Of a DNA stretch of 64,000 nucleotides, positions 1 to 10,984 are shown piece after piece. The notes beneath the pieces are model-generated. The model searched no databases. It was given only the letters and a program-made list of their open reading frames with translations, and had not been told where the DNA came from. How positions within the stretch are numbered: the stretch's first letter is position 1; each line of letters starts with the position of its first letter. Position numbers and translations under genes: made by a program. The DNA comes from Bathynomus jamesi (Eukaryota; Arthropoda; Malacostraca; Isopoda; Cirolanidae), in NCBI GenBank assembly GCA_023014485.1, contig JAJOZX010002710.1:468001-532000 (forward strand), read 5' to 3'.

Positions 1-372
1 CTTAGTACAAAACCAACGACCATAGTTCTGCCTTCAACTTAAACATAGTTAAATAATTTCTTCTAAACCATCACTGAAAAAGAAATCCGCTACCACTCTC
101 CGGCTTCCAACATGGATACTTCAACAGTCAACCATTCCCAACCTTTATACAATTAGAGTACCCCTCCCACGCGTTGTATAATAACCCGGTAAGATTTGTT
201 TTCAATTTTTGTGTCACCTTAAAATATTTGTATATTTTAGCCATCATCTTACCCCCCACATCATTTCATGTACCTTTTTAAAATTTAAATTATGACAGGA
301 CTGCATACATATATTGTATAAAATCTTTTGTTCACTATACTTGTTCACTTTTTTACTTTTAATTTTTTAGCA

Positions 373-403
373 CTGATGATGGAAATTGTATTTCTGAAAC
401 GTC
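373..403 (+). ncRNA. hammerhead-like motif at a PLE 3' end
   Basis: The stretch reads CTGATGA, a U, a 6-bp helix (GGAAAT with ATTTCT around TGT), then GAAAC. This is the order of a hammerhead ribozyme core (CUGANGA, stem II, GAAA). PLEs are known to carry hammerhead motifs in their terminal repeats. It is followed by AATAAA-like sequence, so bases 1-440 are probably a PLE 3' end, but no coding part lies inside the window. One extra base sits between A9 and stem II, so activity is uncertain. Confidence 0.45.
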
Positions 404-556
404 TGACTAATAAACATGTACCACCTTCTCGTCCTCTTATTCCTTACTAAGTTGCGGTTCCCCAAGAACAAACCCTTCAAAGAAGTTATATATACAGTGT
501 GTATATATATATATATATGGGATGAATTTCACAATCAAACACGTGAAATGAATGAA

Positions 557-700
557 TGATGCAAACCCACAAGGAAAAAAAAATGATTCCAAGGCCTTTC
601 GTGTATTCAGAAGTACACCTCGTCATTCCCCGACGAGGTGTATTTCTGAATACACAAAAAGCCTTGGAATAATTTTTCTTTCTCCTTGTGGGTCTGCATC

Positions 701-702
<2 letters not shown>
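557..702. repeat. hairpin (foldback) element, copy 1
   Basis: The two halves are near-perfect reverse complements: ATGATGCAAACCCACAAGG at the left matches the right end, and the arms meet around ATTCCC near 634. A (TA)n follows. A second copy lies at 60248-60368, so this is a dispersed family rather than a chance palindrome. It has no coding capacity. Confidence 0.75.
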
Positions 703-742
<40 letters not shown>

Positions 743-1183
743 TCGATACTGAAACCCTAGTTCTATAATTTAAACTCATTACTTTAGATTATGTCTCTGT
801 AGTCTCTTTTAAAGAGACTATACAAATTTTATGAAATCCCTTTATAGTATTTTAAAGACCTCAGCTACACTTCCTCTGGCATAGTTCTTTATTTTAGGTA
901 AGATTTGTTTTACAATTATTACATTACTTTTTGTGCTTGTCCTTGAAAGCTTTTTAACCCGTTTATATATAACTTTTGAAAAATTAGGAGGCTAGAATTG
1001 CGTAATAAATTATACAAATTTATTATAGAATCAATGATTTTATAATTTTCTTAAATTTGCCATGCTTGTTGTGTGGAGGTGATCAGTGCATGCATTGTAA
1101 TGATTCTTAAATCTTTATTATTTTTGTAATTACTCACCATGTAGCAGTATATAATCCCCATTGTTTTTTCCTACATACACCGT

Positions 1184-1370
1184 AGAGGCCGTAGTTCAAT
1201 TGGTAACACTGTTTCCCAATAAGCGAAGTGAGGACCCACTAAGGTTGGGGGTTCAACTCCCAATGATGCCGGTAATAATAATAATAAAGGAGTTAGAGCA
1301 ATGGGACGTATTAGTTGGCCTGAGCGCTGTGCCAGTTTCTGTCCATTTTCACCGATTACACTGGGCAACA
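1184..1370 (+). mobile_element. tRNA-derived SINE, copy 1
   Basis: A pol III A-box-like segment (TAGTTCAATTGGTAACA) and a B-box-like segment (GGTTCAACTCC) are followed by (TAA)n and a body running from GGAGTTAGAGCAATGGG to GCTGTGCCAGTTTCTG. The same body follows a different tRNA-like head at 14570-14753 on the other strand, and a head fragment occurs at 50549-50611. The parent tRNA was not identified. Confidence 0.7.
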
Positions 1371-1377
1371 CGTATTT

Positions 1378-1470
1378 TATTGAATGATATCTGACACTTG
1401 ATTCTAGGTAATTTGGGTGCGCTGAATACGAACTTCAACTCGGTTTGGCTCTATCAGGTCCTGATTCTTG
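1378..1470 (+). repeat. left TIR of the 1378-4332 element
   Basis: It matches the reverse complement of 4241-4332 with roughly 80-85% identity by eye. It starts with TATTGAAT and ends with CCTGATTCTTG, and abuts the SINE body on the left. Confidence 0.7.
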
Positions 1471-1641
1471 TCGACAGCCTATTTGCCATTTTCCAGATTT
1501 TTCAAATTAGGACTAAAAAATTAAGTCATGTGTTAAATTTTTTTTTCAAGTTTCATGAATACAAGCAGTTCAAACTACAGTAAAATTACATTATAACGAT
1601 AGAAATGACTTAAAATAAAAAAACAAACAGATATGAAGCTT

Positions 1642-3616
1642 TCACTGTGGCAAAAATTTTCTTTTGTAAGACTTTCTAGCGTATTTGCTTGTTGATGGCA
1701 GGTCTCTTTTCAAGCACCAGCAGTAATCAGCCATCATGTGGGAATCCCAGCGGCCTTGGTACCGTTCCTCCATAATTTGATATCTTGGTGGAATCTCTCC
1801 CCTTGTTCGTCACTTACATCACCTAAATTACTTGGAAATTGGTCAAGATGGCTATTCAAAAAATGCATTTTTATGCTCATATTGCAACCTAACTCTTTGT
1901 AGTCCCTTAAAAGTTTTTTTTACGATTTCTTCGTAGTTATCTGCCCTATAATTGCCTAAAAAGTTTTCTATCAAGTCCACGAATGAGAACCAGCCATTTT
2001 TTCGCGTTCATTCATGACATTAGGAAAATTGCTGTCTTTAATCATTGTTCTTATTTGTGGACCGTCGAAAATTCCCGCCTTGATTTTTTCATAACTTAAA
2101 CTTGGAAATTTTGAAGTTATGTATTTGAAACACTCGCCGTTCGTATCTAAAGCTTTTACATATTGTTTAATGAGGCCTAGTTTTATATGCAGAGGAGGAA
2201 ATATGATTTTATCTCTGCTCACTAAAGGTGGATTAATTACGTTTTTTCCTCCGACAGTAAGTGATGTTCGTGCTGGCCAGATTTGTTTGAAATAATGTTC
2301 TTCCTTGGCTCTGCTGTCCCATAAGCAAAGGAAGCAGGGATATTTAGTATACCCTCCTTGTTGTCCTAGCAGAAAATTAACCATTTTTAAGTCAACACAT
2401 ATGATCCACTCGTGCTCCCTATATTTGATAAGATTTAAAACCTTTTCTATATGTTCATACTTTTCTTTTAATTTTGTTGAGTGCCCAATCGGTATCGAGC
2501 CGTATAGATTGCCATTATGCAACAACACACACTTAAGACTTCTTTTCGAACTGTCTAAAAACAAGCGCCAATCATTTGCATCGTAAGACTCAACCCCCAT
2601 CTTCTTTAACAAACCAACTATGTCGCAGCAATATACTAAACTATCCTCTGTTCTAAAATATTTAACAAGTTCTTCTTCTCTTTTTCTGTAAAATGAAATG
2701 TATGTGTTTGAAGTAAGCAAGTTTTTCTCTTTAAGTCTTGAAGCTAAAATTTCCGCAGCCTTTTTTGGCAAATTTAGATCCCTTACAAGATCATTCAACT
2801 CGGCCTGGTTAAACTTTTGCGGATCGTTTTGACTTTCAAATACGCTGGGGTCAAAATCGGTGTCTGACTCCTCAAAGTGCATAACAATATTTTCAGGAAC
2901 ATCTTCAACTAATTCTTGAGTTGGCAGACCCTTAAATTTTGGAATGGGGATCTCATTTGAATGTAGCACAGGTCGTATCGCGGTGTCGAAATTTGGGTAC
3001 TCGATACAATGTTTATTTTTCTTAGTGAAGCCCGAAGTCTTGACAAAACAAAGGTAGCAATCGGTCTCGTGGTTAGTAGGCTCTCGCCACACCTGATATG
3101 GAAAAAAAATTGTAAAGCGTTAACAAAAGCGACGAGAGACTTGTTTTTATGAATTTTATCAAAAGTTATCACCCAAACATTTAACATTTCTATGTGTTTC
3201 AACCTTATGCAATATTTGAGATTCTTATAAACATTTTCTGTAAATTTTTGTTTATGTACCTAAGTTACAATTACATTTAGGTAAGTTACAGTATACTAGT
3301 GATTAAATTACGTAGTTTTATGAAATCATAAACTTACCATCGGAACTCCAAAAGGTATTTTTGAATCCGAACCCTTCGTCCAATGTCGCAGTCTTTCAAT
3401 GCATATAGTGCAGGCTTTATGTGGAGCCCACGATTTATCTTGGTCCCCCAGTTTTATGCCAAAATAAGCTAAGTAAGCTCTTTTTACGAAGTCAGTTATA
3501 TTTGCTCGTTGATGTGGAAGTGTAAAATTTCCACATATATAACAGAAGGAATCAGGGTTGTTTTTGCATTTTAACTTTCTAGTGCTTGATGACATATTGC
3601 TTGATTGTTCTGCCAA
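1642..3616 (-). pseudogene. two-exon RNase-H-fold transposase-like gene, frameshifted
   Basis: Exon 1 is 3616-3338 and exon 2 starts at 3092. The 245-bp intron has a GTAAGT donor and a polypyrimidine-ATATCAG acceptor, and the frame continues across it (FGVPM-VWREPTNHE). Exon 1 has cysteine pairs (CYIC, CTIC) like a zinc-binding head. Counted from M1 of the exon 2 reading frame (3090), D180 (RLFLDSS), D234 (ICVDLK), C253-x2-C256 (PCFLC) and L301-H302 (PPLHIK) fall in the order of DDE/D transposases with a C(2)C and [M/L]H signature. An E appears in the C-terminal block (DEQGERFHQD). The stop near 1971 is a frameshift: the C-terminus continues in other frames with about three shifts, ending in RKSYKRKFLPQ at 1642. 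The transposase role is inference; the gene's exon structure is seen directly. Confidence 0.6.
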
Positions 3617-3879
3617 TTTGTAAAGGTATTTAAAGCCCTTAATTCATATAAATTTAAGAAAATCTGAAATATAAACACAAAAATTAGTTTAAATAGGTAC
3701 TTATTATGAAATAGGTACTTACAATCTATGAAATTAAACTAGAAACACGGATGAGTAGGTACAATATAAATTACGTCTAATTAAATCAACTATATTAAAT
3801 CACGATGACAAAATTACTCACTAAATCATATGCCAATTCAAAATTATGTTAATGCCCAAACTTAATTAACTAACTCATC

Positions 3880-3908
3880 TGACTGACTGACTGACTGACT
3901 GACTGATT
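3880..3908. repeat. (GACT)n microsatellite
   Basis: Six to seven tandem GACT units, the last ones degenerating, lie in the presumed 5' leader of the TIR element. Confidence 0.9.
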
Positions 3909-4240
3909 GAATTGTCTGATTAACTCTGGAAACGAGTCGCTTTATATATTTTAGTTGTCCCTCTAGAATACTCTACAGAGAACAGGAACGCTCGAGAAAA
4001 TTTTAGAATTCTATGATATTTTTAGCTTAATTTACTAATATTAAAATGGGTTAAAAATGACAAAATTAAAAATTTTTAGGGTGTTACATATAAAAATATA
4101 CATAATACAACAATACCATAACAATAGGTACAAATACCTAGATAAAAACCTAGTTGCATAATGTGTAACTGCAAAAAGACTTAGCGAGTATTGAGAAAAA
4201 AACCTTTTTATGAATACGACGAAAGAGGAGGGGTGTTGAG

Positions 4241-4332
4241 CAAAATCAGGACCTGATAGAGCAAAACCGAGTAAAAATTCGTGCTCAGCGCACCCAAATT
4301 ACCTAGAACTAACTGTCAAATCTAATTCAATA
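4241..4332 (-). repeat. right TIR of the 1378-4332 element
   Basis: Inverted counterpart of 1378-1470. The best block is reverse-complement TCTAGGTAATTTGGGTGCGC. It ends at ATTCAATA (4325-4332). Confidence 0.7.
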
Positions 4333-4593
4333 GACAAAAGTTGAAATTTGTTCCCCAGTGTTATTTATTAACCTATACATTTAATTTTACTATATCTATT
4401 TTTTAAAGGATAATTTTTTTTTTTAAATAGTTATTTACTCTAAGTTATTTACCTTTATCTACTGCATACCTCTTTGACTGCTTCTATTCACCTTTCATTT
4501 TATCATACTATTCCCTCTTTGAACAGAGTAGAAAAAATTTATTATTATTTCTTTTAGTATTTACATTAATTTCAAGTATTATAACTTGATGGT

Positions 4594-4598
<5 letters not shown>

Positions 4599-4631
<33 letters not shown>
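4599..4631. repeat. (TG)n microsatellite
   Basis: An uninterrupted TG run of about 33 bases. Confidence 0.95.
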
Positions 4632-4634
<3 letters not shown>

Positions 4635-5773
4635 GGGGGTTGTTCAACTTCCTTCGTAACAGCAAAGTTCATGTGATGGATGGGATTACAGCGTTATGTG
4701 GGATCCGAACCACGGGTTAGTATATCATCCGAACATACAGGACAGCCCACCATCCAATTACAACCCAAACCCAGTGTCTCTTAACTTCACTAACTTCACC
4801 TATAATTAGGCTAACCATATTTCCTTGAGACAAAAACGGGCATTGGGATGGCAAAAAAGGGACGGGGGTTATGTAATATTCTGTATTCATGAAAAAGTAA
4901 GTACATAAACCGGGACAAAATTGACATTTTTATTAAAACGACGGGACGGCCAGGAAATATAAAAAAAACGGTACGTATGGTCAGCCTACCTATAATGGTC
5001 AATGTTTCCTAGCTTTTCACATACTCCCTTAAAATTAAAAACTTTGTCATACATATAGAATTAAATCCAATAAGTAGTTGACCCCATGTGAGTTTTAAAC
5101 CTCATTAAATAAGTAATTATTCTCTCTCAGTAATTCCATAAGACTTAAAATCACTGACTAATCGAATCTCGATGCCAAAGTATGTATTTTATACTCTTTT
5201 CATACGACAAAACAGATTTTTTCCCGTTTTGTTTATGGGGTAGGTGGAGGGGGTCTAGAACATAAAAACTATTTTTTTTTCATCCCTTCCAACTTTACTT
5301 GCAAACATTCACTGTATGCTTTCACAACTTCAACTATATTCAGTTCATTTTTAGAGCAACGCAACTCTCCCTGTCGATGTAGAATATTTTATGACCAGTT
5401 ATTAAAAATTATGTAAAATAATCTATACACTGCTATAGTGTTTAGGCTATCTGTAGTTGCCACGAACATCACTTTTCTCAGCTGTTATACCTTTGAGACT
5501 CATCGTTAATTCACAAATGTTTTTGAAAAACCGATAAGTGAAATTTGTTTAGGTTAGTCTCTCATGAAATATATATTTTTTTTTACTGAAAATTGTAAGA
5601 ATAAAAACTGTATTTTGTTGCTTCCTAGGAAAAAATGGATGTCCAATCAACAAGCAATACAACGCCTTCTGATCTAATATAACTAGTGAGGTTCTAAGAA
5701 ATTAGCACTGTAGGTGTAGTTATGGGCATGGTTTTAAGGGTAGCAAATGATACCGTCAAGAGCGAATGGGACA
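4632..5773. other. intergenic stretch, no gene seen
   Basis: AT-rich sequence without a supported reading frame. A short segment near 4700 (GGGATCCGAACCACGG) resembles one near 61014 (GGAATCCGAGCCACGG), hinting at a dispersed repeat that I cannot define. Confidence 0.5.
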
Positions 5774-5817
5774 TACAGGATGTTTCTAAAGTTGTGCATC
5801 CAAACGTATATAACATC

Positions 5818-5848
<31 letters not shown>

Positions 5849-5889
5849 TATATATATATTGGGTTGCACGACTTTAGAAACACCCTGTA
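5774..5889. mobile_element. 116-bp mariner-type MITE
   Basis: The left end TACAGGATGTTTCTAAAG and the right end are inverted repeats over about 30 bp (right end in reverse: TACAGGGTGTTTCTAAAG). The interior is only (TA)n/(CA)n microsatellite. TA flanks and TACAGGGTGT ends are typical of small Tc1/mariner derivatives. Confidence 0.65.
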
Positions 5890-6264
5890 TTTACGTAAAC
5901 ATTTTGTTCTGTAATTTTGTTTCTACAACTTCTCGTTTTAATAAAAATGCATTCTGAAGTTTTTTGAAGGTTGCATCTATTGCTATTTAATTTCAGTGAT
6001 CTATTCCGACCTGATCATATATAGGACACTGTCGTGCCCTGCTTACTCTTTTACTGATTTCAGCCTATACTCCTATCACCTAGTTATTTAATGCTCATGC
6101 ATGGGTCTTTCGCACGGGTCTTTCGCATGGGTCTGTCGTTAACCGGAACAAAACCAGTCAAGTGCAGTTGTGTCGCACTAAATTGTTAACTGCATTATTT
6201 AGAATTAAGTCTTCTCAACTTCTGTTTCGACGCAATTTAGATGGAGTCATTTCTTCATAGCAGA

Positions 6265-6266
<2 letters not shown>
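5890..6266. other. no gene seen
   Basis: Unassigned sequence between the MITE and the (CT)n that precedes the first LINE. There is a short local duplication (GGGTCTTTCGCA twice near 6100-6130). Confidence 0.5.

Positions 6267-6325
<59 letters not shown>
6267..6325. repeat. (CT)n at the 5' edge of LINE copy 1
   Basis: An uninterrupted CT run of 59 bases that abuts the truncated 5' end of the LINE at 6326. Confidence 0.95.
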
Positions 6326-6326
<1 letters not shown>

Positions 6327-6829
6327 ACGGAAGGGATCATCACCGAGATCATGTCTCTTACAGATGATCTAAAGCTTAAATCAGACAGGGAAATGTTGAT
6401 GGGTATTCATCAAGGAGAGGATGCAAGACTTATCCGCCCCACTGGGCGTGAGGTTTGCTGACCCCTTCGACGCTTTTTCGGGTAGGTGGGACCTTTATCA
6501 GAGAGATGGTGTCCACCTCAATGACAAGGGTAAAAGTGTGCTGGGCGCGCTGCTCGACCGGCACCTTACCGTGTGGTGAGGTCAAGCCCGGATATTGATG
6601 ACGGGCCCCCACCGGGGAAGAGGATGATCTTCAGCCGCTGGCAGACGTACCTTCAACTGAAGGGTGCGTCCATGTACAGGTGGGTGACCCTCCTTCCCCG
6701 TTGGAGGGGGCTCGGGCTCCTGCGGAAGTTGCCCCCTGGTTGGTGAGGAGTTCTTCAACTCCCGACAGCCCTGGCTGTTCGGGAAAAGGATCGTGCTAGG
6801 GGGCGGTCACAATAGGGAAGGCTCCCTCT

Positions 6830-9421
6830 GTGCAGTGCTTTTTAATGCTAGGTCGATAAGGAATAAGTTTTGCGAGCTACGTGCGCTCTTAGCATCAGAA
6901 TACGAGGATATCGTTGCTATCGACAAGTCCTGAATTCATACTGATCGTAGGGACTGCGTTGGGGAGTTCGAGATTCTCGGGTATAGAATATTTCACAAGG
7001 ACCGCACCCGTCGGGAGGGGGGAGGGATACTAATATACGTCAGGGACACGTTCAGTCCGGTTTACTGCCAGTTCCGATCGGAACGGGAGCTGCTTGGCGT
7101 CGATCTGAACCTGGGAGGGACGAACTATAGGTTAATCTTGGTGTACAGACCTCCGCATCTCCTCCTCGAGGAGGATACAGCCCTATACACCGAACTCCGT
7201 AGCCTGCTAAGGGACAGGGTGTGTGTGTGCTTAGTTTTACGAGGCTTCAACTGTCGCGGCATAAACCTCGTCACTAGCCTCATCGTTGACGAATCGATGG
7301 GCGGGAGTGATCACGGTCTGATTAGGCTCTGTTTCTGCGTCCCTCGGGTGAAGCGTAGTAACTCGAGAGGCAGTAAGCTCGATCTACGGCGGGCGGACTT
7401 TGTTAGCCTTCGGGATAGCGTCGGTGAGATGGGGTTAGAGGTCGGCGGTGATGTTGAGGGAGTGTGGAGTGCATTCTGGGATCAGTTTATGGTGCTGCAG
7501 TCTGGTGCCATACCCTCAAAACCGGTCATCCCTGCTTCAACGCAACCTAAGTGGTTCAGTCGGGACATCGCTTCGGCTATCCGAAATAGGAAAATTGCGT
7601 ATAGGAGGGCAAAGGCCAATCGTTCCCACGAGAACACTGAGTCGTATGTCCGCCTGTGCAGGGAAGTCAAGGCGAAGGTTAGGCTAGTCAAACGTAACGA
7701 AAAACTCTGGGTGGCAAGCCTCTACAAGGCGAACCCTAAGGAATTCTTCAGTTATGTTAATAGTAGAAAGCCCATTAGAAGTATGATAGGCCCGTTAAAA
7801 GACCCTATTGGCGCGCTGCGGACTTCCGACGCAGACAGCGCTAATGTGCTGAATGAGTACTTTACGAGAGTATTCACTAGGGAGGACACCCGCGAATCCC
7901 GAGCCAGGCGTCAGACACGACGGTGCTCGCCTGGATAGTGTTCGGTGTACCGCGACAGACGTTGCCGATAGAATAGAGGAACTGAACTCGTTTAAGGCTC
8001 CTGGGCCAGACTAGTTCCTCCCCAGAGTCTTGAGAGAAGTGCGCGACCAGGTGGCTCCGCACCTGGCTACAGTCTTCAACAAATCGTTGGAGACGGGCAG
8101 ATGCCTGGTGACTGGAGAGAAGCCAACGTGACCCCTACCTTTAAGAAAGGGGATCAAGAAATTTCAGGGAACTATCGTCCCATTAGTCTCACTTCGGTCG
8201 TAGGTAAATTATTAGAGGGGATAATAGCGGATATGATAGTTGACCATTTGGATTCCTACAAGCTGCTTTGGGACTCCCAACATGGGTTTAGGCGGCATAG
8301 GTCGTGTCTCACCAACCTGCTAGAGTTTTTCCACGTCATGTGGAGTGAGTACGATAAGAGTAGGGCGATTGGTATACTTTATCTGACTTTCAGAAAGCCT
8401 TTGATAAGGTACCTCACCGCCGGCTAATGGCCAAAGTGCGCGCGCTAGGTGTCGGTGGGGAAGTAGGTAGCTGGATTGGAAACTGGCTGAAGAATAGGCG
8501 GCAGAGGGTTGTAATTAAAAGGGCTAGCTCGGGTTGGGCCTCGGTCACTAGCAGGGTTCCTCAGGGTTCCGTTTTGAGGCCACTGTTGTTTACCATTTAT
8601 TTAAATGATATCGTCAGTCGGATCGCCAAATTCGCTGATGACACCAAGCTTGGGGCCAATGTTAGGACGCCCGAAGGGATCGAGCAACCTCGTGCGGACC
8701 TACGTAGGATAGGAGCGTGGTCTGGAAAATGGCAAATGCCGTTTAACTTGGGTAAATGCAAGTCATGCACATTGGCTGCTGCAATCCCAAGTCGGACTAT
8801 TCCATGTTGGGGAGTAATATCGAGCCCACTGATTTTGAAGAGGACTTGGGCGTGCTAATTAGCAGCGACCTAAGGTTACCAAACAGTGCGTAGAGGTAGA
8901 AAAGAAAGCCCAAAAGCTGTTGGATTATATGAGGAGGCAATTTCAATTTCGGAACAAGGAGATTGTGCTCTCTGTACAATTTCTGGTTCGGCCGCACCTG
9001 GAGTACGCTATGCAGTGCTGCTCGCCCACCCTCAGGAAAGATATTGGCAGGTTGGAGCGAGTGCAGGCGAGGGCCACAAAGTTAATCCCTCTGTTAGGCA
9101 TATTGGCTACGATCGACGCCTACACGCCCTCAATTTGTTTTCGCTCGAAACTCGGAAGTTGCGCGGTCAACTCATTGAGGTTTTCAAGCTCTTACGCAGG
9201 TTCGACGATGTCGATTTTAGAAGCATGTTTAGTTTAAATGATAACTCAACTCGCAACAATGGTTGGAAGTTGGATTTGAAACGGTTTCGCACTAGTGTGT
9301 GTGGGAATTATTTTACCTATAAGATCTGTGACACGTGGAACAGGCTACCTTCAGAAGTTGTGACCAGTTCCTCTGTAGATCAGTTAAAAAAAAGGTTAGA
9401 CCGAATCTTGCACACTATTTG
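6830..9421 (+). pseudogene. LINE ORF2 (endonuclease-reverse transcriptase), decayed
   Basis: Recognisable pieces in order: endonuclease N-terminus (FNARSIRNKFCELRAL, near 6840), VYRPPH (7140), SDHGLIRL (7305), then RT motifs NYRPISLTSVVGKLLEGII (8170), QHGFRRHRSCLTNLL (8280), PQGSVL (8560), catalytic FADDTKLG (8630) and the C-terminal tail ending at 9421. The endonuclease is internally deleted after GFNCRG compared with the minus-strand copy at 17448-18048, and the RT is split by stops and frameshifts. It cannot encode an active enzyme. Confidence 0.8.
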
Positions 9422-9551
9422 AGGATGTGTGTTACTGTCTTCTCGGGTGGATGTTCGAGAAGCTAGCTGTGACAATGTGTAGGAATTTTTCCCTAGCACC
9501 CGTTGTCATTGGTACCTCCTCTGTATGGGCCTTGTCCCTGTAACTCCTTGT

Positions 9552-9554
<3 letters not shown>

Positions 9555-9598
<44 letters not shown>
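9555..9598. repeat. (CT)n between LINE copies 1 and 2
   Basis: Uninterrupted CT run forming the 3' tail of copy 1 and lying immediately upstream of copy 2. Confidence 0.95.
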
Positions 9599-9599
<1 letters not shown>

Positions 9600-9602
<3 letters not shown>

Positions 9603-9716
9603 ATTAATTAAAGTAACGTATCGTGTTATTTAAAAGTAACGTATCATATTATTTAAAGTAACATACTGTATTATTTAAAATAACATATTATATTATTTAA
9701 AGTAACGTATCGTAAA
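9600..9716 (+). repeat. tandem 22-28-bp monomers in the 5' region of LINE copy 2
   Basis: About five imperfect copies of ATTATTTAAAGTAACGTAT-type units precede the ORF1 start at 9733. Tandem 5' monomers often act as LINE promoters, but that role here is inference. Confidence 0.65.
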
Positions 9717-9732
9717 AAAAGAAAGACAAAAT

Positions 9733-10839
9733 ATGACAGGGCCAGCTAAACTGAAAGCTGAATGCTTTAAATGTAACGTTAATCGTTGGTGTGTCGACTT
9801 CCCCGAAGGTAATATCAGCGACATCACATCCATGAGTATATGTTTGTTTTGTAAACTTAGAGAAAACCACGAAAAGGAAGTTAAAGAGCTAAAGAAATTA
9901 ACAAAAAAGCTTGAAGCTCGGATCGTAGAATTGGAAATCCAACCCAGTGGACAAGATCAGAGTGAAACCGCATCAGCAGATATAAACTGTAAGGTTAAAC
10001 ATCCAGAACAAAGCGTCACCCGCTTGGAAAATACGGTGACTATTCCGGAAAGTAGGACGGAGAACGAGAATTCCAATTGGTCAAAAATAAATGACCCTCC
10101 AAACCAAAACATAAGGATTCAGAACCTATTACCGTAAAAAAATAAATTTCACTTACTTGCCGACGAAGAGGAGGAATCCTTTTTAATTGGGGATTCTCTG
10201 GTCAGGAATCAAGGGGACTTCTTCGGAGCAAGATGCTTGACCAAGAGAAAACCTCAATGTTTTCCAGGTGCCATGAGTCAGATAATAAATAGGGAATTAG
10301 TCAAAATTAATATCAAGAATAAGAGTTGCCCCATCATTGTACATGTTGGTGGCAATGACGTTTATCAGGGGGGGGGGACAGGAGGGCAGACAGAGTCCAT
10401 TGTAAAAGAGTTCAAGATCCTAACCGACAAGGTTAGAGAAAAGACAGGTATGGGTATGGTTGTTGGGATTCTCCCACGAATGCGTGCTAGTGACTATACT
10501 TTAAGTAAAGCCATTATCCTAAATAAGAGAGTTAAACGTATGTGTGAGGAAAAAGGCATAAAGTTTGTTGAATTTTGTCCTACATTCTTCGGAAATGGGA
10601 AATACTTTGGCTCGGACGGGATACACTTTAATCAGAAGGGGAAAAAGAAGTTTGGTGAGTTACTGAATATAAATTTGTATAATCTTTTTAAACTAGGACC
10701 CCCAAAACCAGCAATTGATCCTGCCAACCCAACTGTAAAACGTACTCCCCCAGCAGTTAGCCCTCCTCTCACAGCAGTTAGTCCTCATCCCACAGCGGTT
10801 AGTCCTCCTCCAACAGTAGTTCATCCTACTCCCCAATAG
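9733..10839 (+). pseudogene. LINE ORF1: Cys-rich head, coiled coil, SGNH esterase domain
   Basis: The first frame (9733-10137) starts MTGPAKLKAECFKC, with Cys pairs (CFKC, CLFC) suggesting a zinc-binding finger, then a heptad-like KEVKELKKLTKKLEARI coiled coil. After a stop at 10135-10137 the next part contains GDSLVRNQ (block I, near 10190), HVGGNDV (block III, near 10345) and SDGIHFNQKG (block V, near 10612), the SGNH hydrolase signature. A proline-rich minisatellite tail follows. Esterase-type ORF1 is known for CR1 LINEs. The stop and frame change make it non-functional as a single protein. Confidence 0.75.
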
Positions 10840-10925
10840 TAGCAGTCAGTCCTTCCCCCTAGCAGATAGTCCTGTCCCCCCAGCAGTCAATCCTTCACCA
10901 GTAGTTCATCCTACTTCCCCAGTAC
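10740..10925 (+). repeat. minisatellite encoding a Pro-rich linker
   Basis: Imperfect 18-30-bp units of the type CCACAGCAGTTAGTCCTCCT repeat about eight times. The first ones encode an AVSPPPT-like linker at the ORF1 end; later ones pass a TAG stop. Confidence 0.65.
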
Positions 10926-10984
10926 AGTAGTTGATTCAACTGCTTCGGAAAACGACTCAGGCCAGTTAGGAGAAATAATAACTT

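Larger units (their letters stand above)
1378..4332 (-). mobile_element. 2.96-kb TIR transposon carrying an unclassified DDE-like gene
   Basis: About 92 bp at 1378-1470 is repeated in inverted orientation at 4241-4332, with long identical blocks such as TCTAGGTAATTTGGGTGCGC and CTCTATCAGGTCCTGATT. Between them lies one gene on the minus strand (1642-3616) with its 5' end facing the right TIR and a 620-bp leader. I see no clear target-site duplication, so the exact ends are uncertain. The encoded protein belongs to no transposon family I can name. The TIR arrangement and its RNase-H-like residues argue for an autonomous DNA transposon, now broken. Confidence 0.65.
6326..9598 (+). mobile_element. 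CR1-like LINE, copy 1, 5'-truncated, ends in (CT)n
   Basis: It starts inside ORF1: the frame near 6455-6570 reads RDGVHLNDKGK, the C-terminal block of an SGNH esterase-type domain. An APE-type endonuclease follows (6840-7320), then linker, reverse transcriptase and C-terminal region to 9421. The 3' end is CCTTGTAACT followed by (CT)n at 9555-9598. Copies 2 (9600-14063) and 3 (16401-18088, minus) share this 3' end. ORF1 esterase domains are known for CR1 and L2 clades. Confidence 0.8.

Noticed and set aside
4680..4760. Possible SINE with GATCCGAACCACGG
   Set aside because: Only a short match to 61014; no A and B boxes in proper spacing.
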